Below, one piece after another: positions 6,306 through 12,656 of a stretch of 12,656 nucleotides of DNA. The stretch covers positions 2,448-15,103 of the forward strand of contig PAVC01000044.1 in NCBI GenBank assembly GCA_002713885.1. Reading direction: 5' to 3'. This DNA is from Fidelibacterota bacterium (lineage in GTDB: Bacteria; Fidelibacterota; Marinisomatia; Marinisomatales; UBA1611). The notes beneath the pieces were generated by a model that worked only from the letters and a program-made list of their open reading frames with translations, was not told the DNA's origin and did not search any database. The stretch's first letter is position 1. Every line of letters starts with the position of its first letter. The translations under genes were made by a program, and so were the position numbers.

Positions 6306-7097
6306 ATGGATAATAAAGATAACAAATCAATATTAGAAAAAATGGGGGAGTCCCAGGTCTGGAAGTCTATCATCCGTTCTGGTGTGCCCAGGACAAGAAG
6401 ACAAAGAATGCATGCTATTTTGGGAAGTGTATTTCTACACTTGCACCCTGCAAGGCTCCCAAAACATGCAGTAAAAGTAGGATATACCTGGTGTATGGGC
6501 GGTCTTTCTTTTTTCTTATTTGTAAATCTTACAATCACTGGCATACTTCTAATGTTTTATTACAGGCCCACGGTAGAGTATGCGTTTACTGATATTATTG
6601 ATCTGGCAGAACAGGTTCCGCTAGGTATTATGAGAGAGTTGCACCGCTGGGCGGCTCATGCTATGGTCTTGATTGTCTGGCTACATATGGTAAGGGTATT
6701 TATGACAGGATCGTACAAGCCTCCTAGAGAATTTAACTGGAGCATTGGTGTATTACTAATGACTATGACCCTGTTATTATCTTTCACTGGTTACTTACTC
6801 CCTTGGGATCAGCTAGCTATTTGGGCTGTAACCGTTGGCTCTAATATGGCAAGAGCGACTCCCTTCCTTGGACACGAAGGCCCTGGCGCTGCTCTACTTG
6901 CCATTGGTGATATTAACCTGATCCATGTTGGCTCAGACGTTAGGTTCGGTCTGCTTGGTGGTAGATTTGTTGGAGAAGCAACCTTGCTTAGGTTCTATGT
7001 CCTCCATTGTATTGCTATTCCGTTTATTGCCATGATATTTATGGCAGTGCACTTTTGGAGAATTAGAAAAGATGGAGGAATATCTGGACCGTTATAG
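6306..7097 (+). CDS. petB: Cytochrome b6-type subunit, with a probable covalent haem ci cysteine
   Basis: This 263-residue protein is the N-terminal half of cytochrome b, with four membrane helices, and carries the two b haems. Ligands are H113 (ELHRWAAH) and H127 (WLHMVRVF) in helix B, and H234 (YVLHCIAIPF) and H249 (AVHFWRIRKDGG) in helix D. The 14- and 15-residue spacings are those of b6 rather than mitochondrial-type b. Other b6 marks are FYYRPTVEYAF (84-94), YKPPREFNW (137-145), TGYLLPWDQ (161-169) and the terminal ISGPL. C63 in WCMGGLSF (codon 6492-6494) aligns with the cysteine that binds haem ci (cn) in b6 and Bacillus QcrB. An N-terminal extension of about 50 residues precedes the first helix. 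It sits between the Rieske gene and the subunit IV gene, the split arrangement of b6f-like complexes. Confidence 0.95.
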   Translation: MDNKDNKSILEKMGESQVWKSIIRSGVPRTRRQRMHAILGSVFLHLHPARLPKHAVKVGYTWCMGGLSFFLFVNLTITGILLMFYYRPTVEYAFTDIIDLAEQVPLGIMRELHRWAAHAMVLIVWLHMVRVFMTGSYKPPREFNWSIGVLLMTMTLLLSFTGYLLPWDQLAIWAVTVGSNMARATPFLGHEGPGAALLAIGDINLIHVGSDVRFGLLGGRFVGEATLLRFYVLHCIAIPFIAMIFMAVHFWRIRKDGGISGPL

Positions 7098-7118
7098 GTC
7101 TTATGTTCCGGAAAAATT

Positions 7119-8240
7119 ATGAGTCTAGTTGCCATTAAATCTGCTATTGATACGCTTTCCGCACCAACGATTAGTTTTACCATACTGACCGTTCTTTTTC
7201 CTTTCTTTTTTCCTCCGTCAGACTGGTTTGAAAAGATTCATAGAAAACTTGGTTTTTGGAGACTGTGGACAAAGGCTGGGGGAATAACTGGACTTGTGCT
7301 TATTACTTCTTTTTTTGTGATCGGTTATTATGATAAGAACTTTAATATTACGCTTACCAAAGCAGATAACTTCCCGATTGTACTAATGATTTATTCTATG
7401 TTTTTCTTTATATGGCTTGGTATGTATAAGGCCTATAGAAATGATATACGTATAGACCAAGGACTAAAACCTGAAGAATACAATGACCCGGATGATAAGG
7501 TACTAGTCTGGCCAGACCTGGTATATATTGAGTTTATAGCCCTAATCTTGTTTCAAGTATTTTTAATCGTATGGTCTATCCTGGTTGCTGCACCAATAGA
7601 AGAACCTGCTAACCCAGCTTCAACACCTAATCCATCGAAGGCTCCGTGGTATTTCCTAGGTCTCCAGGAAATGTTAGTATACTACGATCCATGGATAGCT
7701 GGAGTGCTATTGCCGACAATGATCATTGTCGGTCTTATGGCAATCCCGTATATGGATATTAATAAAAAAGGTGATGGGTACTATTCCTTTAAAGAACGAA
7801 GGGTTGGCATGTTTATCTTTATGTACGGGTGGGTTGTATTGTGGCTCTTTCTTATTGTTATCGGAACATTTTTTCGAGGACCGAATTGGAACTTTTTTGG
7901 ACCCTTTGAATATTGGGATATACACAAAGTTGAGGCTCTTACGAATGTAAACCTATCAGAATTATTATGGGTAAAATTATTAAACCAAGGGCTTCCATCG
8001 AATATTTTTATTAGAGAAAGTGTTGGGTTTTTATCTGTTAGCTTTTACCTGTTTGTACTCCCGGTTATATTGGCCAAGACAGTGTTAAAGGATATGTATG
8101 AAGCATATGGCCCAACTCGTTATACCAGCCTAATGGCATTTGGCTTGGTGATGCTGGCTCTGCCAATAAAAATGTACCTCAGGTGGATGATTAACCTTAA
8201 ATATATTATTGCCATTCCTGAGTGGTTCTTTAACATATAA
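7119..8240 (+). CDS. petD: Enlarged cytochrome b subunit IV (C-terminal cytochrome b domain) with extra membrane helices
   Basis: This 373-residue protein has a core at about 128-250 that matches subunit IV: VWPDLVYIE, the EEPANPASTPNP segment at 161-172, the Qo motif position APWYFLGLQEML at 175-186, and two more helices to about 253. It completes the quinol-oxidation site with cytochrome b6. Normal subunit IV is about 160 residues; here an N-terminal block adds about three helices (near 15-32, 52-71, 85-103), and a C-terminal block (254-373) starts with FRGPNWNFFGPFEYW and adds two to three more. From memory, extended forms with FRGPNW occur in several non-proteobacterial lineages. The usual PEWY glutamate is replaced by proline (A175-P-W-Y). 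It starts 22 bases after petB, with GGA at about 7110-7112 as a weak ribosome site, and the multihaem gene follows after 8 bases. Confidence 0.9.
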   Translation: MSLVAIKSAIDTLSAPTISFTILTVLFPFFFPPSDWFEKIHRKLGFWRLWTKAGGITGLVLITSFFVIGYYDKNFNITLTKADNFPIVLMIYSMFFFIWLGMYKAYRNDIRIDQGLKPEEYNDPDDKVLVWPDLVYIEFIALILFQVFLIVWSILVAAPIEEPANPASTPNPSKAPWYFLGLQEMLVYYDPWIAGVLLPTMIIVGLMAIPYMDINKKGDGYYSFKERRVGMFIFMYGWVVLWLFLIVIGTFFRGPNWNFFGPFEYWDIHKVEALTNVNLSELLWVKLLNQGLPSNIFIRESVGFLSVSFYLFVLPVILAKTVLKDMYEAYGPTRYTSLMAFGLVMLALPIKMYLRWMINLKYIIAIPEWFFNI

Positions 8241-8248
8241 TATTAGAG

Positions 8249-11248
8249 ATGTTTAAAAACGACGAACGATATTGGGACATTAACTTATTAAACAAATGGT
8301 TCGCCATTTCTTCGGTGGTCTTTTTATTATCAATGATATGGACCTTTATTGATGACAACGATGATGAGTTTAAAGATTATCAAAAAGCTTTTAGACAGCT
8401 ACAGATAGAGATTACAGAAAAAAACCTAGGTCAGGAGTTAGATGAGGTCAAAGATCTTAGAGAAAAATATGACAAAGAGTTTGCAAAGGTCCAGTCTGAT
8501 TATGATAATCAATCAGATCAAGTCCAATCAATCAATGATGAGCTGGGTAAACTACGAGCTGACTTTTACAATATTAACCTGAAATATTCAGAGCAAAAGG
8601 CAAAACTCGATGTAATAAAATTCCACCTAGAGAGTGAAAATGCCCATCATTTAGAACGTGAAATTGCGCATGATTCTCATCGTGGAGCTGATACCAAAGA
8701 AAAATATAAGATAAAAACAACTGAGCTTAATAAAGTCAAACTGGACAAAGAAAACCTTGAAATAGAAATTGCAAAAAGAGAAAAAATATTAAAGGGCATA
8801 AAAAAGACTCTTAAAGAGGCGCAGGATACGAGAGACAAAATTCTCAAAAAGGTTAATATCGCTGAAAATAAGCTTAATGTTTTAGACCGTTCAAAAATGA
8901 GTTTTATGAATAAGGTCGGAGACATTGTAAGAGATTTACCCATTCTTGATTTTATGGATCCGTATTATAAAGTAAAACAGACTGTCGTAAAAGATATTCA
9001 ATATGATGTTAACTTCACTGCAATGCCTACGGTTGACCGCTGTACCAGTTGCCACCTTGGTATTACAGATTCAGATTTTGCTGATGCTGAACAGCCGTTT
9101 ACGACACATCCAGACCTTGATCTATATTTAACCAGTAAGTCTCCTCATCCAGAAGAATCATTTGGCTGTATATCTTGCCACGCTGGAAGAAGCAGAGGAA
9201 CATCATTTGTTTCTTCTTCTCACACGCCTAACACTCCAGAACAAAAACACGAGTGGGAAGAAAAATATAATTGGGAAAAAATTCATCACTGGCTCCAGCC
9301 TATGCTTCCGACTCGTTATACACAGGCAAGCTGTTTTAAGTGCCACACCAATACTAGTGACCTTGCTGGTGCCGAGAAAATCAACCTTGGACTTACCCTT
9401 GTTGACAGATCAGGGTGTAACGGTTGTCATGTATCATCTAACTGGCCTTCAACAGCTAAATCAGGACCTGACCTGAGAAAGCTAAATGAAAAATCTCATC
9501 CAGATTGGGTTGCCAAGTGGATACAAAATCCCCGTGATTTTCGTTATAATACAAGAATGCCTCATATTTTTGAACAGGACAATCAGGAAAATCCAAAAAT
9601 TGCTAAAAGAAATATTACCGAGATCGCTTCTATTACCCACTATCTATTCAAAGATAAAATAACTAGAAAGAATAATAACCCATCAAAATATTTAGGTAAT
9701 CCAGCAAACGGAGAAAAACTATTTTCAGCCATAGGATGTATGGGCTGTCATGTTAGCGAGCAAGACCCCTCTACGGCGCCACAACCAATAACGTTTAAAG
9801 AATTAACAAAACTTCAAGGTCCCAATCTGATTGGTATGGGTTCTAAGGTTACTCCAGAATGGTTGTTCAATTGGGTAAAAAACCCACACAAATATATGTC
9901 TACCACAAGGATGCCAAATCTTAGACTAAGTGATAGCGAAGCCAGAGACCTTACTGCTTACCTCTATGATAATAAAAACTATGACTTTGATCAGAAAAGA
10001 GCTCCAGAGGTTGATAAAACTGTATTGAATGAGTTAACACTTGACTGGCTCATGAAAATGAATCCTGAAAAATATGCTATTGAAAAAGCATCAAAGATGA
10101 CAGAAAAAGAAAAAATGTCATTCATTGGAGAAAAAAGTATACGTCACTATGGATGCTTTGGATGTCATAACATAGATGGTTTTATGGATGCTAAACCTAT
10201 TGGTGTTGAAATAACCTATGAAGGCTCTAAGCCCGTTGACAAGTTTGACTTTGGATTGCTCCATGATATTGAACACACAAACTATGCGTGGATAGAAAAC
10301 AAACTCAGAACACCAAGGATTTATGATAGAGGAAAAGAAAGCGCCCCATTAGATCTACTAAAAATGCCTAATTTTCATTTTACTGAAGAGGAGATAGAGG
10401 CAGTCACTACTGCGGTATTGGCGTTTAACACAGATAAAGTTGGTGAAACTCTTTTAGCACATAAGAATGCTCCTGATTATAATAAAGAAGGTCACAGACT
10501 AGTAAAAAAATATAACTGCCAAGGATGCCACCTGATTGAAAATAGAGGCGGCCAGCTCGTGGAACATATTGGAGCTCCAGAGTATGGCCCACCAAATCTT
10601 AACACCCAAGGCAGAAAAACAAATCCAAACTGGCTGATAAAGTTCTTTAATAACCCGATGACGATAAGACCTAATCTTCAAGTAAGAATGCCAAGCTTTC
10701 ATCAGATCAGCGATAAAGAGTGGGATACTATCATAAAGTATTTTCAGAGCATTGATAATGAGAACACAGGATATAGAGCCCCTCACCAGTTTGTTACAGG
10801 AAGCAGAAAATTTAAAGCAGGCGAAAAAGTTCATGAGCTAGGTGCATGTAATAATTGTCACTTTTATGGAAAAACGTTCCCGATTCAGACTGCCTCCACC
10901 TGGGGTCCAAACCTTGCACTTACAAAAGAAAGACTGAACCCTGAATGGGTAGTCGACTGGATGCGTGAGCCGCAAAATATAATGCCAGGAACCAAAATGC
11001 CTGCTCCTTACCTGCCTACTCCAGATGTTTTAGAAACGAATGATGCAGTAGCAACCTGGGGAAGAGATCTCGTAAAATTAAAAGGTAATCAGGAAGCTAT
11101 GCTTGAAGGTCTCAGAGATTATATGTGGAACATAAAGGGTAAGGTAGATATATCTGAAGAAATAAAAGCTTACTTTGATGAAAATGGATATGATTTTTCC
11201 GTAGGCGAGGACGAAGATGAAGACGACTGGGATGATGAAGACTGGTAA
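8249..11248 (+). CDS. Membrane-anchored coiled-coil octahaem cytochrome c, electron-output subunit of the bc complex
   Basis: The 999-residue protein begins with an N-terminal anchor (about 15-33), then a long charged coiled coil (about 40-215), then haem domains. Eight CXXCH sites are at C265, C307, C362, C390, C497, C636, C757 and C867. The last five each have a downstream [RK]-MP motif that can supply a methionine ligand: M437, M555, M706, M814 and M917. That suggests five class-I-like monohaem domains. The first three sites lack such a Met and may form a bis-His cluster. The C-terminus is very acidic (EDEDEDDWDDEDW). Haem attachment requires export, so the protein faces the periplasm. It is the last gene of the operon and most likely replaces cytochrome c1/f, carrying electrons from Rieske to an oxidase or soluble carrier. 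Similar anchored coiled-coil multihaem cytochromes occur, as I recall, next to bc genes in planctomycetes and relatives. No split or frameshift seen. Confidence 0.88.
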   Translation: MFKNDERYWDINLLNKWFAISSVVFLLSMIWTFIDDNDDEFKDYQKAFRQLQIEITEKNLGQELDEVKDLREKYDKEFAKVQSDYDNQSDQVQSINDELGKLRADFYNINLKYSEQKAKLDVIKFHLESENAHHLEREIAHDSHRGADTKEKYKIKTTELNKVKLDKENLEIEIAKREKILKGIKKTLKEAQDTRDKILKKVNIAENKLNVLDRSKMSFMNKVGDIVRDLPILDFMDPYYKVKQTVVKDIQYDVNFTAMPTVDRCTSCHLGITDSDFADAEQPFTTHPDLDLYLTSKSPHPEESFGCISCHAGRSRGTSFVSSSHTPNTPEQKHEWEEKYNWEKIHHWLQPMLPTRYTQASCFKCHTNTSDLAGAEKINLGLTLVDRSGCNGCHVSSNWPSTAKSGPDLRKLNEKSHPDWVAKWIQNPRDFRYNTRMPHIFEQDNQENPKIAKRNITEIASITHYLFKDKITRKNNNPSKYLGNPANGEKLFSAIGCMGCHVSEQDPSTAPQPITFKELTKLQGPNLIGMGSKVTPEWLFNWVKNPHKYMSTTRMPNLRLSDSEARDLTAYLYDNKNYDFDQKRAPEVDKTVLNELTLDWLMKMNPEKYAIEKASKMTEKEKMSFIGEKSIRHYGCFGCHNIDGFMDAKPIGVEITYEGSKPVDKFDFGLLHDIEHTNYAWIENKLRTPRIYDRGKESAPLDLLKMPNFHFTEEEIEAVTTAVLAFNTDKVGETLLAHKNAPDYNKEGHRLVKKYNCQGCHLIENRGGQLVEHIGAPEYGPPNLNTQGRKTNPNWLIKFFNNPMTIRPNLQVRMPSFHQISDKEWDTIIKYFQSIDNENTGYRAPHQFVTGSRKFKAGEKVHELGACNNCHFYGKTFPIQTASTWGPNLALTKERLNPEWVVDWMREPQNIMPGTKMPAPYLPTPDVLETNDAVATWGRDLVKLKGNQEAMLEGLRDYMWNIKGKVDISEEIKAYFDENGYDFSVGEDEDEDDWDDEDW

Positions 11249-11251
11249 ACC

Positions 11252-12097
11252 TTATTTTACTATCTCCATATAGTTTTCAATATCTTTCCTTACATCCTTA
11301 GCAAGCCACTCATCACCTTCCCAAACTTTTAATAGCTCCATATTAGGACCTATCAATGCTGAACGCAGATTATGGCCGATATTGTTCTCTTCTATACCCC
11401 AGAATTCACAACCTATTTCACTAGATAACATATAAAGATCAGAAATACCTCCAACGCTTGACCATACGTTCCAATTTTGATAGCTACTTATCAATGAACC
11501 ATAATAATCTTTTAATACAGTTGGCGAATCGTAGGCATAGTCAAAACTAACCATGATCAATTCTAGATTATTATAATCTCTAAAATTATTTGCTAAAACT
11601 CCATTCTTTATCACAACAGCTGGGCACATATTAGGTATTGGGCAGCGGGTAAAAATAAATGATATAAATCGAAATTGTTCATTCAGACTACTTAGTGAGA
11701 TGCTATCACCATTAATATCTAACAAGCTAACATCGCTTAATCGTTCACCAATTTCTTTATTTCTGTATTCATCCTCATCCCAAAACTCATCGTAATCATC
11801 AATTATTTCTGAACGACCTAAAATAGTAAAATCACATGCATAACTATTATCAGTTGTAACAACTAATTTAAATTTTACGCTATCTCCGATAGATAGCCCC
11901 AGCACATCTTTTTTATGCTCAAAATTAAAGGGCATGACCATAGGCATCATAAAACCCGGTATTGAATCATGATCTATAATAATAGTATTCTGATCTTCTT
12001 TGATATCCTGAATGACGCCGATTGCAGCATATTCTTTATCCGTATTTGAACAACTGATGTATAAACAAAATGCTAAAATATATTTTTTAATTTTCAT
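11252..12097 (-). CDS. CusF-like/SCO fusion protein, probable lipoprotein copper chaperone
   Basis: This is a 281-residue protein. The N-terminus MKIKKYILAFCLYISC looks like a lipoprotein signal with C16 as the possible lipidated cysteine, though Tyr at -3 is not ideal. Residues about 23-95 resemble the CusF-type copper-binding fold: IDHDSIPGFMMPMVMPF at 41-57 gives H43 and methionines 50, 51, 53 and 55. Residues about 117-280 are a SCO/thioredoxin-like domain with FIFTRCPIPNMCP. The two cysteines C152 and C158 are spaced CX5C instead of CX3C, and H242 (NIGHNLRS) is the third ligand. It probably binds periplasmic copper and helps assemble CuA. It is convergent with the multihaem cytochrome (3-base gap) and preceded by a terminator. 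Domain calls are good; substrate is inferred. No ribosome site is visible before the ATG. Confidence 0.88.
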   Translation of the reverse strand: MKIKKYILAFCLYISCSNTDKEYAAIGVIQDIKEDQNTIIIDHDSIPGFMMPMVMPFNFEHKKDVLGLSIGDSVKFKLVVTTDNSYACDFTILGRSEIIDDYDEFWDEDEYRNKEIGERLSDVSLLDINGDSISLSSLNEQFRFISFIFTRCPIPNMCPAVVIKNGVLANNFRDYNNLELIMVSFDYAYDSPTVLKDYYGSLISSYQNWNVWSSVGGISDLYMLSSEIGCEFWGIEENNIGHNLRSALIGPNMELLKVWEGDEWLAKDVRKDIENYMEIVK

Positions 12098-12099
12098 TT

Positions 12100-12132
12100 A
12101 AAAAAAAGGCGAACAACATTGTCCGCCTTTTT
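12100..12132 (-). terminator. Rho-independent terminator after the cupredoxin-like gene
   Basis: The arms AAAAAGGCG (12103-12111) and CGCCTTTTT (12124-12132) pair perfectly. After one A/C mismatch, a further three pairs (12113-12115 with 12120-12122) close a 4-base loop. On the minus strand the stem is followed by eight T residues (12107 to 12100). It lies 20 bases after the stop of the cupredoxin-like gene, as expected for its terminator. It is partly bidirectional, since five T residues follow on the plus strand. The U-tract ends only two bases before the ATG of the CusF-SCO gene. Confidence 0.8.
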
Positions 12133-12146
12133 CAATATAGTTTCAA
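12118..12146 (-). promoter_or_regulatory. Candidate promoter of the CusF-SCO gene, overlapping the terminator
   Basis: On the minus strand TTGAAA (12146-12141) is followed after 17 bases by GACAAT (12123-12118), a fair -35/-10 pair with the optimal spacing. Transcription would begin near 12111, inside the right half of the hairpin, so the mRNA would carry only a short leader of about 14 bases without a Shine-Dalgarno sequence. This is the only promoter-like pair I found between the two genes. It is weak evidence on its own. Confidence 0.3.
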
Positions 12147-12152
12147 ATTAGA

Positions 12153-12656
12153 TTATTTTTTCTTAGGTCTAGTAAACGTGAAATTTTTTGTAAAAATTCC
12201 ATCACCCACTGTAATTTTATCAACTATAGCCCTCTTCTTGAATTTTTCCTGCCAACATACAACCTCGTACGTGCCTGCTGGAACCCCTTTGATTTCATAG
12301 TTTCCATTTGAATCTGTTACCGAAAAATAAGGATGGTCTGAGACCAAGACCCATGTTTTCATCCAAGGGTGAACATCACACTTGATATAGAATGGATCCT
12401 CAGACTTATCAAACTTTGATTTTTTTGTTTTAACTACCTTAGGCATAGCAAAGTTGAATTCTTTATTTTTCTTAGGCATAGAGTGAATATTATGCAGAGT
12501 CGCATCACTATTTTTAATTAACAACTCTTGGCCAGCTTGTATTCCAAAAACATGCGGCTCATAGACACAACCTTTTTGATTTAACTCTACTGAAGTAGAT
12601 GGAGTTTTTCCACTATATGTAATATTTCTAAGGTAGACAATGCACTCAGCAAGTTC
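12153..12656 (-). CDS. Cupredoxin-like protein with carboxypeptidase-regulatory-like C-terminus (partial, 5' end off the right edge)
   Basis: The open frame runs through the right edge, so the N-terminus and start are missing; 167 residues are visible. The blue-copper-type ligands are seen as LHNIH (H55 of the visible part) and CDVHPWM (C93, H96, M99). The short C-x2-H-x2-M loop is like that of amicyanin. QKGCVYEPHVFGIQAGQ (27-43) precedes the fold. After the copper motif, FSVTDSNGNYEIKGVPAGTY (111-130) is typical of carboxypeptidase-regulatory-like/beta-sandwich domains. I recall similar proteins in many FCB-group and related bacteria, often annotated as plastocyanin-like or methylamine-utilisation-like. 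It likely carries electrons or holds copper outside the cytoplasm. A terminator follows its stop. Electron transfer as a partner of the neighbouring complex is speculation. Confidence 0.85.
   Translation of the reverse strand, partial: ELAECIVYLRNITYSGKTPSTSVELNQKGCVYEPHVFGIQAGQELLIKNSDATLHNIHSMPKKNKEFNFAMPKVVKTKKSKFDKSEDPFYIKCDVHPWMKTWVLVSDHPYFSVTDSNGNYEIKGVPAGTYEVVCWQEKFKKRAIVDKITVGDGIFTKNFTFTRPKKK

Noticed and set aside
9162..9476. 104-codon plus-strand open frame within the multihaem cytochrome gene
   Set aside because: It is an out-of-frame shadow overlapping three CXXCH-encoding segments; it has no promoter, ribosome site or recognisable motif.
12522..12524. TTG as the start of the cupredoxin-like gene
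   Set aside because: The frame stays open through the right edge and the upstream residues (QKGCVYEPHVFGIQAGQ) fit the family, so the true start lies outside the window.
1..12656. Mobile elements, CRISPR arrays, tRNA or rRNA genes, recent horizontal transfer
   Set aside because: No terminal inverted repeats, transposase or integrase motifs, spaced direct repeats or tRNA-like cloverleafs were seen, and base composition looks even across the genes.

Overview
The window is about 12.7 kb of AT-rich bacterial DNA given over almost entirely to aerobic respiration. It holds genes for haem A synthesis and cytochrome oxidase assembly, a complete-looking cytochrome b6/Rieske quinol-oxidising complex with unusual extra subunits, and copper proteins. 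No mobile element, tRNA, rRNA or CRISPR array was seen. No gene-free stretch exceeds 300 bases; the longest is the 135-base divergent gap at 2928-3062.

Organism: the heme A synthase has a GMGCPDWPKCF...IPPT loop and an EYLNR motif that I associate with Bacteroidota and related FCB-group bacteria. Most genes lack a clear Shine-Dalgarno sequence, and a CusF-SCO fusion and an amicyanin-like cupredoxin sit nearby. Together these suggest a marine, low-GC member of the FCB superphylum, for example Marinimicrobia/SAR406. This is inference and is not certain; other low-GC marine lineages such as SAR324 or Nitrospinota are possible.

Layout. (1) Positions 1-2927, minus strand: a tight operon read as ctaA, sco, ctaB and a DUF420 gene cut by the left edge. 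Successive genes overlap by 4, 4 and 1 bases. It makes haem A, supplies copper for CuA and assembles an aa3/caa3-type oxidase, whose structural genes probably lie beyond the left edge. (2) Positions 2928-3062: divergent promoter region with an extended -10 and two palindromes. (3) Positions 3063-11248, plus strand: one probable operon. It starts with an SRPBCC-like protein carrying three 42-residue repeats, then three tiny single-helix membrane proteins (35, 40 and 57 aa), then a membrane-anchored HEAT-repeat protein. The catalytic core follows: Rieske protein, cytochrome b6, an enlarged subunit IV, and a 999-residue membrane-anchored coiled-coil cytochrome c with eight CXXCH sites. (4) Positions 11252-12656, minus strand: a lipoprotein-like CusF-SCO fusion, an intrinsic terminator whose U-tract ends two bases before that gene's start codon, and a cupredoxin-like protein with a carboxypeptidase-regulatory-like C-terminus, cut by the right edge.

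How they work together (inference): the plus-strand complex would oxidise (mena)quinol at the b6/IV/Rieske core and pass electrons through the multihaem cytochrome to a soluble carrier or directly to the haem-copper oxidase matured by the flanking cta, sco and DUF420 genes. The most unusual part is the accessory set attached to the bc complex: the SRPBCC-repeat protein, the three miniproteins and the HEAT protein, together with a cysteine in cytochrome b6 aligned with the covalent haem ci (cn) attachment site.
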